A stretch of 53,626 bases of DNA, from NCBI RefSeq assembly GCF_003386535.1, contig NZ_QTTN01000044.1:1-53626 (forward strand). Reading direction: 5' to 3'. This stretch comes from Paenibacillus taihuensis. GTDB taxonomy: Bacteria > Bacillota > Bacilli > Paenibacillales > Paenibacillaceae. Under the pieces are notes generated by a model, which was given only the letters and a program-made list of their open reading frames with translations, did no database searches and was not told the origin of the DNA. Both the position numbers and the translations under genes were made by a program. Shown piece after piece: positions 1 to 8,688 of this stretch (positions are counted from its first letter, which is position 1; each line of letters opens with the position of its first letter).

Positions 1-320
1 CCTTAACCGTCACGGTTTCGAACAAGGGTTACCGCTTCTTAGCGGAGACGATGAGATCTCCTTGGGTCACGTCAACCGACTTTCCCCCGAAACCAGTCCT
101 CCTAACTTCCAGAGCCACTGGTGGTATTGGACCTCCCCTTCTTTTGCAGGGTTATCCGGCTCTGTCAGCCAACTTGGTATGCCGCCTGTTCCGGGTTTTG
201 CCTTCGCATCCTCCGCACCTCTCCTCGCGGACAAAGCACTATGCGTCAGCTATGCACTTCCGCCACCTCGCGGTGTGCTAGAGACTTTCACTCCTTAGTC
301 GATTGCGCTGCCAAGCGCAC
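1..320 (-). mobile_element. Group II intron, 5' part (domain I), truncated by the window edge
   Basis: Read on the minus strand, the element opens at 320 with GTGCGCTTGGCAGCGC and soon runs into GGAGTGAAAGTC. This is the usual 5' start of a bacterial group II intron (GUGCG plus a GUGA-AGUC block). The following 300 bases are rich in short GC stems with no plausible reading frame, as expected for ribozyme domain I. The intron continues beyond position 1, so its reverse transcriptase is not visible here. It sits directly after the hairpin and T-tract that ends the sbp transcript. Insertion just behind an intrinsic terminator is the known habit of class C (group IIC) introns. The class is inferred from the insertion site; the boundary is read from the sequence. 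Confidence 0.75.
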
Positions 321-350
321 AAAAAGCAGAGCAGGATCCCCCTGCTCTGC
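321..350 (-). terminator. Intrinsic terminator of the cys/sbp operon
   Basis: A perfect 10-bp stem (326-335 with 341-350) with a 5-nt loop is followed on the minus strand by five T (321-325). It lies about 30 bases after the sbp stop codon. The group II intron begins at the very next base, so the T-tract is the intron's 5' exon. Confidence 0.9.
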
Positions 351-382
351 CAATTGCCAACTGCCAATCAACAACCTTCAAC

Positions 383-1486
383 CTATAACCCCGCAAGCAC
401 CTGGTACCATACGCCCTTCGGCGAGTAGAGTGTCTTGCGCACTTCATCCCATCCGCCTAAGTAGCTGATATCGAACAGATCCTCAGGAACCTCGTACTTA
501 TCCTTCACCTTCTCCATCACAGCAGGATCGACCGGACGGAAACCGTAATCGGCGAAGATTTGCTGCGCTTCCGGCGTGAACATGTACGCCAGGAACGCCT
601 CAGCTACCTCGCGCGTGCCGTGCTTGTCGACGTTCTTATCGACAATCGCCGCCGGATTCTCGATGAGAATCGTCGACTTCGGCACGACGATATCGTACGC
701 AACGCCGCTCTTGATCCGGCCAAGCAGCTCGTTCTCGTACGTCACGATGACATCGCCGAAGCCGTATTCGAAGGCCGCCATCGAAGCACGGCCGCTTTTG
801 TCCAGCGACTCCACGTTCTTGTGGATCCGCTTCAGAAAATCCTTCGCATACGCCGGGTCCTTAACCCCCGTCTTCGCCTCGGACTCCTTCAGCCCTGCGC
901 CGTACATCGCATTAATGTCCCATTGCGCCCCTCCCGATGTCTTCGGGTTCGGGTAGAGCACCTTCACGCCTTTGCGGGTCAAATCCTCCCAGTCGTGAAT
1001 GCCCTTCGGATTGCCCTTGCGCGTGCCCATCACGGCGATCGAGCGCGTAATCATGCCGCCATATGGGGCAGATCGCCAATCGCTCGTAATAAATCCCGCT
1101 TTTGCAATTTTATCAATATCGCTCTCCATCGCGAGAACGGCAATATCCGCTTCGAAGCCGCCGGCAATAGCGCGCGCCTGCGTGCCTGACGCTTCATACG
1201 ATTCCTGGAATGTGACGGTCTGCCCCGTCTTCGCCTTCCATTCCTTCGCGAACTCAGGCAGCAGCTTGCTGAACGCATCTCTCGCCACCGAATATGCGCC
1301 GATGACAAGCGTGACATCGCCCTTCTTCCCAGCAGCAGCGCCAGAAGCAGTACCGGAATCACTGCCGTTTGCCGGCTGAGCATTACCGCTATTCCCGCAA
1401 GCGGCCATAAGCAGCATCCCGAATGCGATTAGCGCCAGTCCCGCCGTGCGCCATCCTTTTGTTAGGGTAGGTTTCATCGTGTACAC
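383..1486 (-). CDS. sbp: Sulfate ABC transporter, substrate-binding lipoprotein
   Basis: Extracellular sulfate (or thiosulfate) binding protein that delivers the anion to the CysTWA importer. The N-terminus is a lipoprotein signal: a basic start, a hydrophobic stretch and the lipobox LMAAC with Cys30 as the lipidated residue. A low-complexity Gly/Ser/Ala linker follows, then the mature domain with the family's GAYSVARDAF and ESYEASGTQARAI segments. At 367 aa it has normal length for the family. The start is a GTG at 1486, because AGGAAAG lies 7 nt upstream of it; the ATG three codons later is too far from that site. It is the last gene of a minus-strand operon and starts 13 nt after cysA. In many bacteria the binding protein comes first, so its distal position is unusual. 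Confidence 0.9.
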   Translation of the reverse strand: MYTMKPTLTKGWRTAGLALIAFGMLLMAACGNSGNAQPANGSDSGTASGAAAGKKGDVTLVIGAYSVARDAFSKLLPEFAKEWKAKTGQTVTFQESYEASGTQARAIAGGFEADIAVLAMESDIDKIAKAGFITSDWRSAPYGGMITRSIAVMGTRKGNPKGIHDWEDLTRKGVKVLYPNPKTSGGAQWDINAMYGAGLKESEAKTGVKDPAYAKDFLKRIHKNVESLDKSGRASMAAFEYGFGDVIVTYENELLGRIKSGVAYDIVVPKSTILIENPAAIVDKNVDKHGTREVAEAFLAYMFTPEAQQIFADYGFRPVDPAVMEKVKDKYEVPEDLFDISYLGGWDEVRKTLYSPKGVWYQVLAGL

Positions 1487-1499
1487 AACGCTTTCCTAG

Positions 1500-2564
1500 T
1501 TAGATATGCATTGGCATCGGGTCTTCCTTCAGCTTGTTCTCCATAATCCAAGTGTCATTGTCATTAAAGAGATATGCACGGTGGATAAGGACGCTGATCT
1601 CTTGGCCCGGCTGCAGAACGTCCTTCTCCAGCGAACGGTACGTAATGAGCTTTATGTCGCCGACCATCACTTCAACCATCCATTCGCTTCCGCGGAAATG
1701 CAGATGTTTTACGATCCCCGGCACCGTCGCCGATGGGAGGCGGAACTCATTGCGCTTGCCAATCTCAATATATTCCGGACGAATAAGTGCTTTGGTGCCC
1801 GGCCAGCTCGCCGCTTCTTCGAAGCCCTTCAGCAGCTCCACTTGATCCACAATCGTCGATTCGCCGATGAAGCTCGCCACGAACTGCGTTTGCGGGCTTT
1901 TATAAATATCCCAGGGCGTACCCTTTTGCTCCAGGCGCCCTTTATTAATAATCATAATCTCATCTGCCACTTCAATCGCTTCGTCCTGGTCATGCGTAAC
2001 GAAGATCGACGTAATGCCAAGCCGCTCGATCATCTCTTTCAACCACGTGCGCAGCTCCGTACGAATCTTCGCATCAATCGCGGCAAATGGCTCATCCAGC
2101 AGCAGCAGCTGCGGCTGAGGCGCAAGCGCCCTTGCAAAAGCAACCCGCTGCCGCTGACCGCCAGACAACTGGTGCGGATAACGATGCTCGAAGCCTTTCA
2201 GCCCTGTCAGCTCCAGCAGCGACATAACGCGCTCGCGGATAACATCCTTCGCCGCTTTCTTCACCTTCAGCCCGAAAGCCACGTTATCGTAAACGGTCAT
2301 ATGTTTGAACAGTGCATAGTTCTGGAATACGAATCCGATTCCGCGCTCCTGCGGAGGCAGATCGTTTACTCTTTTGCCATGGAATATGATATCGCCGGAA
2401 GTCGGTGTCTCAAGTCCCGCCAGCATACGGAGAATCGACGTTTTGCCGCCGCCGCTTGGCCCAAGCAGGCCGATCAATTGACCTTTGGCAATGTCGAAGT
2501 TGACATCGTTTACCGCTTGAAAGTCACCAAACTGTTTATTTAAACCGCGCACCTCGATATGCAT
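1500..2564 (-). CDS. cysA: Sulfate/thiosulfate import ATP-binding protein CysA
   Basis: Cytoplasmic ATPase that powers sulfate uptake through CysT/CysW. The nucleotide-binding domain has Walker A GPSGGGKT (residues 35-42), the Q-loop at Gln81, signature LSGGQ (133-137), Walker B LLLLDEP (153-159) and the switch His in FVTHDQ. The C-terminal ~120 residues form a TOBE-like regulatory region typical of CysA/MalK-type ATPases. It is the third gene of the operon, three nt after cysW, and sbp follows. The 354-aa length is normal. Assignment to sulfate rests on the neighbouring CysT/CysW permeases and the Sbp-type binding protein. Confidence 0.92.
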   Translation of the reverse strand: MHIEVRGLNKQFGDFQAVNDVNFDIAKGQLIGLLGPSGGGKTSILRMLAGLETPTSGDIIFHGKRVNDLPPQERGIGFVFQNYALFKHMTVYDNVAFGLKVKKAAKDVIRERVMSLLELTGLKGFEHRYPHQLSGGQRQRVAFARALAPQPQLLLLDEPFAAIDAKIRTELRTWLKEMIERLGITSIFVTHDQDEAIEVADEIMIINKGRLEQKGTPWDIYKSPQTQFVASFIGESTIVDQVELLKGFEEAASWPGTKALIRPEYIEIGKRNEFRLPSATVPGIVKHLHFRGSEWMVEVMVGDIKLITYRSLEKDVLQPGQEISVLIHRAYLFNDNDTWIMENKLKEDPMPMHI

Positions 2565-2567
2565 CGC

Positions 2568-3365
2568 TTAATGCACTTCCTTTCTCTTCTTGGCCCATTC
2601 CATAAGCAGCAGCAGTCCGACGGAGAAAGCCGCTAGCACGAGCGCCACGCTGCTCGCCGCCGATACATTGAAATTCTCTACATCCTGATAGACGAGCGTC
2701 GTCGCCGTCTGCGTCTTATTCATAATATTGCCTGAAACGACGAGTACTGCCCCGAACTCCCCAAGCGATCTCGCAACCGTAAGCACGACGCCGTAGATAA
2801 CGCCCCAGCGGATGGAAGGCCAAGTCACCTTCCAGAAGGTATACCACGAATACGCGCCGAGCGTCGAAGCCGCCTCCTCCTGCTGAGCACCAATCTCCTG
2901 CAGAACGGGCATTACTTCGCGCACCATAAGGGGGAACGTAACGAACAACGTCGCAAGAATCATCCCAGGCAGTGCATAAACAACTTTAAATCCGATTTCT
3001 TCGAAAAACGTTCCCAGTGCTGAGCTAGGTCCAAGAATAAGTACGATCATCAAACCGCCGATAACAGGCGATACCGCGAACGGCAGGTCGACGATGCTGT
3101 TCATGAATGCTTTAAGTCGATTGCCAAGCCAAGTTCCGCGAACGAGATAGAGCGCTAACATAACGCCAAACAGCGTATTGAGCAGCGTAACAACAACGAC
3201 GATTATGCCAGTCATCATAAGTGCATGCAGCGATTCCGGACGGGTCAGCGCATCGGCAAAGCCGCTCCAGCCATCTCCCCACGAGCCGGTAAAAATCTTC
3301 ACGAGCGGAGCGATCAGCAGCACGAGGAAAACCGCATAAGTGAGTGTGATCCAAAGTCTTCTCAT
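2568..3365 (-). CDS. cysW: Sulfate ABC transporter permease CysW
   Basis: One of two integral membrane subunits of the sulfate importer. The 265 residues hold about six hydrophobic helices. The cytoplasmic EAA loop (EEAASTLGAYSWYTFWKV), which docks onto CysA, lies between the fourth and fifth. CysW-type features include the segment SIVDLPFAVSPVIGGLM and the conserved SLGEFGAVLVVSGN. Its ATG overlaps the TGA of cysT as ATGA (3362-3365), so the two permeases are probably translationally coupled. The stop is three nt before cysA. Confidence 0.92.
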   Translation of the reverse strand: MRRLWITLTYAVFLVLLIAPLVKIFTGSWGDGWSGFADALTRPESLHALMMTGIIVVVVTLLNTLFGVMLALYLVRGTWLGNRLKAFMNSIVDLPFAVSPVIGGLMIVLILGPSSALGTFFEEIGFKVVYALPGMILATLFVTFPLMVREVMPVLQEIGAQQEEAASTLGAYSWYTFWKVTWPSIRWGVIYGVVLTVARSLGEFGAVLVVSGNIMNKTQTATTLVYQDVENFNVSAASSVALVLAAFSVGLLLLMEWAKKRKEVH

Positions 3366-4177
3366 TTGCCAAGCCTCCTCGACTGCACGAGGTTGACTGC
3401 GCCTAGAATGAGGAAGGACAGTGTCAATAGCAGGACGGAGACAGCCGCTGCTCCTTGCGCATTATCGCTTTCAATCTCTCCGAAAATATAAACCGAGGCG
3501 ATCAGCGTTTTGCCCGGAATGTTGCCCGCCACGAGCACGACTGCGCCGAACTCGGCAAGCGCACGGGAGAAAGCAAGCATCGCGCCGCTAATAATACCAG
3601 GCAGCATCGATGGAAAAATGACTTGAAAGAACGTTCTTGCCCGCGAAGCGCCAAGCGTATAGGACGCCTCTTCTTCCGACTTATCCAGCTCTTCGAGCAG
3701 CGGCTGCACGCCGCGGATAACGAACGGGAACGTGACGAACACCATCGCTACAATAATCGCCGGTTCATGGAACACAATTTGAAACCCGAGCTGATCCGCC
3801 AGATTGCCAACGAAGCTGTTCGGTCCAAGCAATAGCAATATCATCAACCCGCCGACTGCGGTCGGCAGCGCAAAAGGCAAATCGACAAGGCTGTTCAAGA
3901 TGCGGCGTCCGGGGAACCGGTAGCGAATAAGCACCCAGCCAATCATCGTTCCAAGTACAACGTTAATAAGTGCGGCAATGACAGATAATTTAATCGTGAG
4001 CAGGACCGCTTTCCATGCCAGCGGGTCGGTAATGCTGTCCCAGAATGGCGTCCAACCTAGGTGAAGCGATTGCGAGTAAATCCCAATAATCGGCAGTACA
4101 ATCAAGACCACGAAATAGAGCATTATCGTACTTCGGAAACCGAAGGTCCACAAGCGGCTGCGCATTATGATGTTCAA
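3362..4177 (-). CDS. cysT: Sulfate ABC transporter permease CysT
   Basis: Partner permease of CysW in the sulfate importer. The 271 residues contain about six membrane helices and the EAA loop (EEEASYTLGASRARTFFQV). The CysT-specific segments LVDLPFALPTAVGGLM and RALAEFGAVVLVAGN are clear. It is the first gene of the operon. The start is a TTG at 4177: the ribosome site AGGAGG (4187-4192) is 9 nt upstream of it, while the next ATG (4165) is 21 nt away. The stop overlaps the cysW start. Confidence 0.92.
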   Translation of the reverse strand: MNIIMRSRLWTFGFRSTIMLYFVVLIVLPIIGIYSQSLHLGWTPFWDSITDPLAWKAVLLTIKLSVIAALINVVLGTMIGWVLIRYRFPGRRILNSLVDLPFALPTAVGGLMILLLLGPNSFVGNLADQLGFQIVFHEPAIIVAMVFVTFPFVIRGVQPLLEELDKSEEEASYTLGASRARTFFQVIFPSMLPGIISGAMLAFSRALAEFGAVVLVAGNIPGKTLIASVYIFGEIESDNAQGAAAVSVLLLTLSFLILGAVNLVQSRRLGK

Positions 4178-4243
4178 GCTGACTTACCTCCTGACGCTTT
4201 CCATGAGGAATCGCGGGTGCTTTTACGATATTTATAAGACAAA

Positions 4244-4301
4244 TTAATTCCCATCAAACTACTTGGTATTAACTTTAGCAGACAGGAGCGCGTCTAGTCA
4301 A
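4244..4301 (-). promoter_or_regulatory. Candidate promoter and operator of the cysTWA-sbp operon
   Basis: On the minus strand a -35 TTGACT (4296-4301) and a -10 TAAAGT (4272-4277) are separated by 18 bp. Directly downstream, over the expected start site, lies an inverted repeat at 4244-4272: TTAATTCCCA, nine bases, TTGGTATTAA, with 8 of 10 arm positions complementary. A repressor bound there would block initiation. In Firmicutes sulfur genes are often controlled by CymR; that this is a CymR site is inference. Confidence 0.5.
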
Positions 4302-4302
4302 T

Positions 4303-4337
4303 AAAAAAACTCCCCGGCGCCAGAGCGCCAGAGAGTT
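4303..4337 (-). terminator. Intrinsic terminator downstream of yvyE
   Basis: A 13-bp stem with three G-U pairs (4308-4320 with 4325-4337) and a 4-nt loop is followed on the minus strand by a run of seven T (4303-4309). It separates yvyE from the cys promoter. Confidence 0.85.
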
Positions 4338-4351
4338 TCTGCATATAAGGG

Positions 4352-4984
4352 CTACTCGCCCTCGATATAGTATTTGTCCTCGCCAATCGTCAGCTTGGCC
4401 TGACCTTGGGTCACGTCGGTTATCCAAGCGCTGAATCGCTCGGCATCCGCCGCTTCAGGCAGGCAAGTGATGATGACACGATCCGCGAAGTCCGTCCCGC
4501 CGATCCGGACGCTGCGGGCATGGAACTCGTTCTCGAGCTTGCCGTACCACGTGTAGTCCACATCGACAATGACCTCGCGATGCAGCACGTACGCGATCGC
4601 TTCCGCCGCTTCAATCGCAGCAACCGCTCCGTCCGTGTACGCACGAATAAGACCACCGGCACCGAGCATAATCCCGCCAAAATAACGGGTCACGACGATG
4701 ACGATATTTTTCAGGCCATGATGCTTGATCACTTCGAGAATCGGCTTGCCCGCGGTGCCGCTTGGCTCGCCGTCGTCCGACGCCTTCTGGATCTCGTCCC
4801 TTTCGCCAATCACGTATGCGGAGCAGTTGTGATTCGCATTCCAGTGCTGCTTCTTCAGCTCTTCAATGAAAACGATCGCTTCCGCTTCCGACGTGACGGG
4901 CTTGCCATAGCCGATAAATCGGGATTTCTTAATGATGATTTCGCCGCTCGCCTGCTGGCGCAGCGTCTTGTATCTGGCTAGCAT
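4352..4984 (-). CDS. yvyE: YigZ/YvyE (IMPACT) family protein
   Basis: Member of the conserved YigZ/IMPACT family. The N-terminal UPF0029 domain (about residues 15-125) carries the hallmark DGEPSGTAGKPIL, with RYFGGIMLGAGGLIRAY shortly after. The C-terminal ~65 residues match the DUF1949 ferredoxin-like domain. Eukaryotic IMPACT modulates GCN2, but the bacterial role is not settled, so no reaction is assigned. The length (210 aa) is normal. It is monocistronic by appearance, nine nt downstream of pgi on the same strand and followed by its own terminator. Confidence 0.88.
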   Translation of the reverse strand: MLARYKTLRQQASGEIIIKKSRFIGYGKPVTSEAEAIVFIEELKKQHWNANHNCSAYVIGERDEIQKASDDGEPSGTAGKPILEVIKHHGLKNIVIVVTRYFGGIMLGAGGLIRAYTDGAVAAIEAAEAIAYVLHREVIVDVDYTWYGKLENEFHARSVRIGGTDFADRVIITCLPEAADAERFSAWITDVTQGQAKLTIGEDKYYIEGE

Positions 4985-4993
4985 GGCCGCAGA

Positions 4994-6343
4994 TTACAAC
5001 CGAGCTTCCAGCTCAGCCTTCTCTTTCTCGTAGCCCGGCTTGCCAAGCAGCGCGAACATGTTCTTCTTGTAAGCTTCAACGCCTGGTTGGTCGAATGGAT
5101 TCACGCCAAGCAGGTAGCCGCTGATGCCGCATGCGATTTCGAAGAAGTACACGAGGTAGCCGAATGTGTATGGCGTCATGTCTGCAATGTTCACGACAAA
5201 GTTAGGCACTTGGCCGTCCGTGTGCGCAAGCAGCGTACCTTCGAATGCCTTCTTGTTCACGAAGTCCATCGTCTTGCCCGTCAGGAAGTTCAGCCCGTCC
5301 AAATCGTTCTCGTCGTGCTCGATCGTAATTTGCTCAGCGACGTTCTTCACTTGGATGACCGTTTCGAAGATGTTACGGTTACCCTCTTGAATGAATTGAC
5401 CCATGGAGTGCAGGTCCGTCGAGAAGTCGACAGCTGCCGGGAAAATACCTTTGAAGTCCTTGCCTTCGCTCTCGCCGTACAGCTGCTTCCACCATTCCGA
5501 TACGAAGTGAAGCGCAGGCTCGTAGTTAACGAGAATTTCCGTTACTTTGCCTTTGCGATACAGAGCGTTACGCGCTGCAGCGTATTGGTAAGCTTCGTTC
5601 TCGGACAGCTCAGGGCTGCTGTAATCCTGCGATGCATCAGCTGCACCTTTCATCATCTCTTCGATGTTGATGCCAGCTGCTGCAATTGGCAATAGGCCAA
5701 CCGCTGTCAGCACGGAGTAACGGCCGCCTACATCGTCCGGAATAATGAACGACTCGTAGCCTTCCTCAGTAGCAAGCTTCTTCAGTGCGCCTTTCTCACG
5801 GTCAGTTGTTGCGTAGATCCGTTTGCGCGCTTCAGCCTTGCCGTACTTCGCTTCAAGCGCTGCCCGGAATACGCGGAACGCGATTGCCGGCTCTGTCGTT
5901 GTACCGGATTTCGAGATCACGTTGATCGACCAGTCGCGGCCTTCGAGCAATTGAAGCAAATGTGTTACATATGTAGAACTGATGTTGTTGCCCGCGAAGA
6001 GCACTTGAGGCGTCTTGCGCTGACCGTTCGGAAGCAAGTTATAGAAAGAATGCGACAGCATCTCGATTGCCGCGCGAGCGCCCAGGTAGGAGCCGCCGAT
6101 GCCGATTACGACAAGCACCTCGGAGTCCGATTGGATCTTCGCAGCTGCTTTCTGAATGCGGGAAAATTCCTCTTTATCGTAGCTATTCGGAAGATCAATC
6201 CAACCGAGATAGTCCGAGCCTGCGCCTGTTCCATTGTGGAGCTGATCATGTGCGGACCGCACCTGCGCCGCCAAATTGTCAATTTCATGCTGGCCGATAA
6301 AAGACAGTGCTTTGCTGTAGTCAAACTGAACCGCTTTACTCAT
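4994..6343 (-). CDS. pgi: Glucose-6-phosphate isomerase
   Basis: Interconverts glucose 6-phosphate and fructose 6-phosphate in glycolysis and gluconeogenesis. At 449 aa it matches the short Bacillus-type enzyme. Visible features are the sugar-phosphate (SIS) segment [15 protein letters not shown], the [14 protein letters not shown] block, [11 protein letters not shown], and the C-terminal signature ending [15 protein letters not shown] chose the ATG at 6343 (MSKAVQF) because AGGAGG lies 11 nt upstream. Starting at 6403 would add about 20 unrelated residues encoded across that ribosome site. It is divergent from the dehydrogenase-PilZ gene. Confidence 0.95.
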   Translation of the reverse strand: MSKAVQFDYSKALSFIGQHEIDNLAAQVRSAHDQLHNGTGAGSDYLGWIDLPNSYDKEEFSRIQKAAAKIQSDSEVLVVIGIGGSYLGARAAIEMLSHSFYNLLPNGQRKTPQVLFAGNNISSTYVTHLLQLLEGRDWSINVISKSGTTTEPAIAFRVFRAALEAKYGKAEARKRIYATTDREKGALKKLATEEGYESFIIPDDVGGRYSVLTAVGLLPIAAAGINIEEMMKGAADASQDYSSPELSENEAYQYAAARNALYRKGKVTEILVNYEPALHFVSEWWKQLYGESEGKDFKGIFPAAVDFSTDLHSMGQFIQEGNRNIFETVIQVKNVAEQITIEHDENDLDGLNFLTGKTMDFVNKKAFEGTLLAHTDGQVPNFVVNIADMTPYTFGYLVYFFEIACGISGYLLGVNPFDQPGVEAYKKNMFALLGKPGYEKEKAELEARL

Positions 6344-6489
6344 TCCGCGTAAAACCTCCTTTTTCATTAGCACTAGGATAAAGGATTTGCCAGCTAAACA
6401 CAAGGGATTACGATTGCACTGATGCTTCTTGCCTCTATTTTGTGATAAAATGAAAACAGCTAAAATCCCGTTCCAAGGAGATGAATTTG

Positions 6490-7803
6490 ATGTTCAAAAT
6501 CGGCTTTATCGGTCTTGGCGTAATGGGCGAGCCAATGGCAGCCAACCTCATTCGCAAAGGCTACTCTGTTACGGTATATAACCGTACACCTGGCAAAGCG
6601 GACAAGCTCATCGAGCTTGGTGCGGACACGGCGTCCTCACCTGCAGACGTTGCGCGCAACTCAGACCTTATCATCACAATGATCAGCAACGACGATTCGA
6701 TTCGTGAAGTGTACTATGGCGAGAACGGCTTGCTTGGCTCCATGATGCCAGGCTCGATCGTGATCGACAGCAGCACGATTTCACCAACCCTTGCTCGTCA
6801 GCTGCACCGTGATATTTCGGCTAAGTTCGGCGATTTCCTTGATGCGCCTGTTACGGGCAGCAAGCCCGCTGCAGAGAGCGGCACGCTAGTGTTCATGGTC
6901 GGCGGTGACATCGAGGTCATTCATAAAGTACAAGACGTGCTCATGACAATGGGCAGCAAAGTCATTCCGATGGGTCCCGGCGGCAACGGTTCGATCGCGA
7001 AGCTGGCGCACAATACGATCGTCGGCGCTAACGTAGCTGCGCTGCTCGAAGGCATGGCAATCGCTGCAAGCGGCGATATCGATGCGAAGAACTTCCTGGA
7101 GCTTGTTCAGGCCGGAGGCGCATCAAGCAAAATGGCGATTCTGAAAGCGCCAAAGCTGCTTGACCGCGACTTCAGCGTACAGTTCTCTCTCGGCCTGATG
7201 TTGAAAGACTTGCGCCTTGCATCCACGCTTTCGGATGAGCTGAAGACACCGACACCAATTCTCGAAACGGTGAAGAGCCTGTACCAGATGGGCGATGCGA
7301 TGGGCCTCGCCGATCTTGATCTCTCTTCACTCGCGCATAACTATGAGCAGTGGATTAATAAACGGATTACGAACCACAGCAGCGCAGAAGATACCGTTGC
7401 GGCAGCGTCTCAGATGGCGGAAGAGCAGGCGACTACTGCTTCAGAAGATTCTAGCCAGAATCGCAGACGCAGCGAGCGTTTGACGCTGAACGTGCCTTTA
7501 AAGCTTTCCGTTTATCAATGGGAGCAGGAAGGCGCATTCTCCGGCCAGCTCATCGACAGCACGCTTTGCGACATTTCCGATAATGGCTTGCAGCTGTCGA
7601 CGACGACTCCGCTTGAGCTCGATATGTTCGTCGTTATCCACTTCCCGCAGGATTCCGAGCTGCCTCCGATGATCGGACGCATTATCCGCATCGAGACGAC
7701 GGCAAGCCGTTTCCGTTACGGCTGTCTGCTTGCAGGGCTCGCACCGTACCAACGACTGCAGCTGGAAGCTTATATTAATAAGCAACGGATTACTGCAGAC
7801 TAA
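6490..7803 (+). CDS. Beta-hydroxyacid dehydrogenase fused to a C-terminal PilZ domain
   Basis: Two-domain fusion of 437 aa. Residues 1-290 are a 3-hydroxyisobutyrate/6-phosphogluconate-type dehydrogenase. It has the Rossmann motif GLGVMG (8-13), the substrate loop [16 protein letters not shown] (118-133) and the catalytic Lys171 with Asn175 in [11 protein letters not shown], closest in character to Bacillus YkwC. A Ser/Ala/Glu-rich linker (about 294-322) leads to a PilZ domain with both c-di-GMP contact motifs: RxxxR (Arg326...Arg330) and DxSxxG (Asp361, Ser363, Gly366). The start is the ATG at 6490; AAGGAG abuts the earlier ATG at 6481, which is therefore not usable. The enzyme substrate is unknown. 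That c-di-GMP controls the enzyme is inference from the domain pairing. Confidence 0.88.
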   Translation: MFKIGFIGLGVMGEPMAANLIRKGYSVTVYNRTPGKADKLIELGADTASSPADVARNSDLIITMISNDDSIREVYYGENGLLGSMMPGSIVIDSSTISPTLARQLHRDISAKFGDFLDAPVTGSKPAAESGTLVFMVGGDIEVIHKVQDVLMTMGSKVIPMGPGGNGSIAKLAHNTIVGANVAALLEGMAIAASGDIDAKNFLELVQAGGASSKMAILKAPKLLDRDFSVQFSLGLMLKDLRLASTLSDELKTPTPILETVKSLYQMGDAMGLADLDLSSLAHNYEQWINKRITNHSSAEDTVAAASQMAEEQATTASEDSSQNRRRSERLTLNVPLKLSVYQWEQEGAFSGQLIDSTLCDISDNGLQLSTTTPLELDMFVVIHFPQDSELPPMIGRIIRIETTASRFRYGCLLAGLAPYQRLQLEAYINKQRITAD

Positions 7804-7824
7804 CCAGCAGCTCGTTATAGAGAG

Positions 7825-7855
7825 ACCCAACGTTTTGAAGCGTTGGGTTTCTTTT
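7825..7855 (+). terminator. Intrinsic terminator of the dehydrogenase-PilZ gene
   Basis: An 8-bp stem, ACCCAACG (7825-7832) with CGTTGGGT (7841-7848), runs into a T-rich tract 25 nt after the stop codon. Confidence 0.9.
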
Positions 7856-7861
7856 ATTTGA

Positions 7862-8186
7862 GCGAGAACTTACAGAGACAAATCGTGCTCGAGTGCCCCT
7901 TGATTCATCCTTCCTGCCAATTTACCCTTCATCTTCCTGGCATCCAAGGCTATGTTGGATAAATCCACTCGTTTTTCGGAAAAAGTGCCGAAATGGGGAA
8001 TTCCCAGAGGGAATGAGTGGAAAAATCCATTATAGATTGCTATTTCGCCCGAAAATGGAGTTCTATAGTGGAAATATCCATCACACGTGAGGTGCAGTCC
8101 TAGCAAGCTAGTTAGTCGTTTCACCCTGCAACGTGATCGAGCTCCAACTCCAATTGATCTATCCTTCCCGGCATCTCCGTCATACA
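7862..8186. repeat. Gene-free spacer with three copies of a TGGA-N4-TCCA palindrome
   Basis: This spacer has no credible gene. It holds three 12-base palindromes of the form TGGA-N4-TCCA: TGGATAAATCCA (7956-7967), TGGAAAAATCCA (8018-8029) and TGGAAATATCCA (8069-8080), with start-to-start distances of 62 and 51 bases. Between them are short self-complementary pieces such as TTTTTCGGAAAAA and GGGAATTCCCAGAGGGAAT. The pattern suggests an interspersed intergenic repeat rather than decayed coding sequence. A 105-residue frame across it has no family features. Confidence 0.55.
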
Positions 8187-8250
8187 AAAGAAACTCCCCT
8201 TGTTGAGATCTGGCTTCTTACAAGCCCGTTTCTCATAGGGGAGTTTTTTT
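8187..8250. terminator. Bidirectional terminator between a repeat spacer and ppnP
   Basis: AAACTCCCCT (8191-8200) pairs with AGGGGAGTTT (8237-8246). Inner stems TGAGA/TCTCA and GGCTT/AAGCC build a long hairpin. T-rich runs follow on both strands, so it can end the ppnP transcript (minus) and stop read-through from the left (plus). Confidence 0.8.
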
Positions 8251-8266
8251 AATTAACGCATATGAA

Positions 8267-8584
8267 TTATTCTTGAATATAAGAGCAAGCGTAATCAGTT
8301 ACAGTCGCCACTTGAAGCTTGAACTTCGCGTTCGCCGGAACCGTGAATTCGCCTTCGCCGGAAATGCTGATCCACTCGGAATCGCCTGGCAGCAGCACTT
8401 TCAGATCCCCTGCAAGAATCTCCATAATTTCTTTCACATCTGTACCGAATTCATATTCACCCGGCATCATGATGCCGAGTGTTTTCTTCGTTCCATCCTC
8501 GAACAGCACTGTGCGGCTAGTTACCTTACCATCGAAATAAACGTTTGCTTTCTTGACTACGGTTACGTTCGCGTATTGGGACAT
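8267..8584 (-). CDS. ppnP: Pyrimidine/purine nucleoside phosphorylase PpnP
   Basis: Small cupin-like phosphorylase of the PpnP (YaiE, DUF1255) family, which splits a range of nucleosides with phosphate to the base and ribose 1-phosphate. The 105 residues fit the family's usual ~95-105. Recognisable segments are [20 protein letters not shown], the [10 protein letters not shown] block and the C-terminal [15 protein letters not shown]. It is monocistronic, with a terminator downstream and the tkt terminator upstream. It may supply ribose phosphate to the pentose pathway beside tkt, but no shared transcript is evident. Confidence 0.9.
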   Translation of the reverse strand: MSQYANVTVVKKANVYFDGKVTSRTVLFEDGTKKTLGIMMPGEYEFGTDVKEIMEILAGDLKVLLPGDSEWISISGEGEFTVPANAKFKLQVATVTDYACSYIQE

Positions 8585-8615
8585 TCGTTATTCGCTCCTT
8601 AAGTAAGTATAGGTG

Positions 8616-8642
8616 GAAAAAAAGCGGGGCTTAGAGCCCCGC
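8616..8642 (-). terminator. Intrinsic terminator of tkt
   Basis: An 8-bp GC-rich stem (8624-8631 with 8635-8642) with a 3-nt loop is followed on the minus strand by a run of T (8617-8623). It lies 47 nt after the tkt stop. Confidence 0.9.
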
Positions 8643-8688
8643 ATGTTAACCGAAGAAACAGGTTCCGGGCGCTGTGCCCGCGCTTCTC

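Noticed and set aside
1506..2543. A 345-residue open frame antisense to cysA
   Set aside because: It is a shadow of cysA, which carries all ABC ATPase motifs on the other strand.
7870..8187. A 105-residue minus-strand frame in the palindrome-containing spacer
   Set aside because: It has no recognisable domain, is made of the repeat units, and is bounded by terminators of neighbouring genes.
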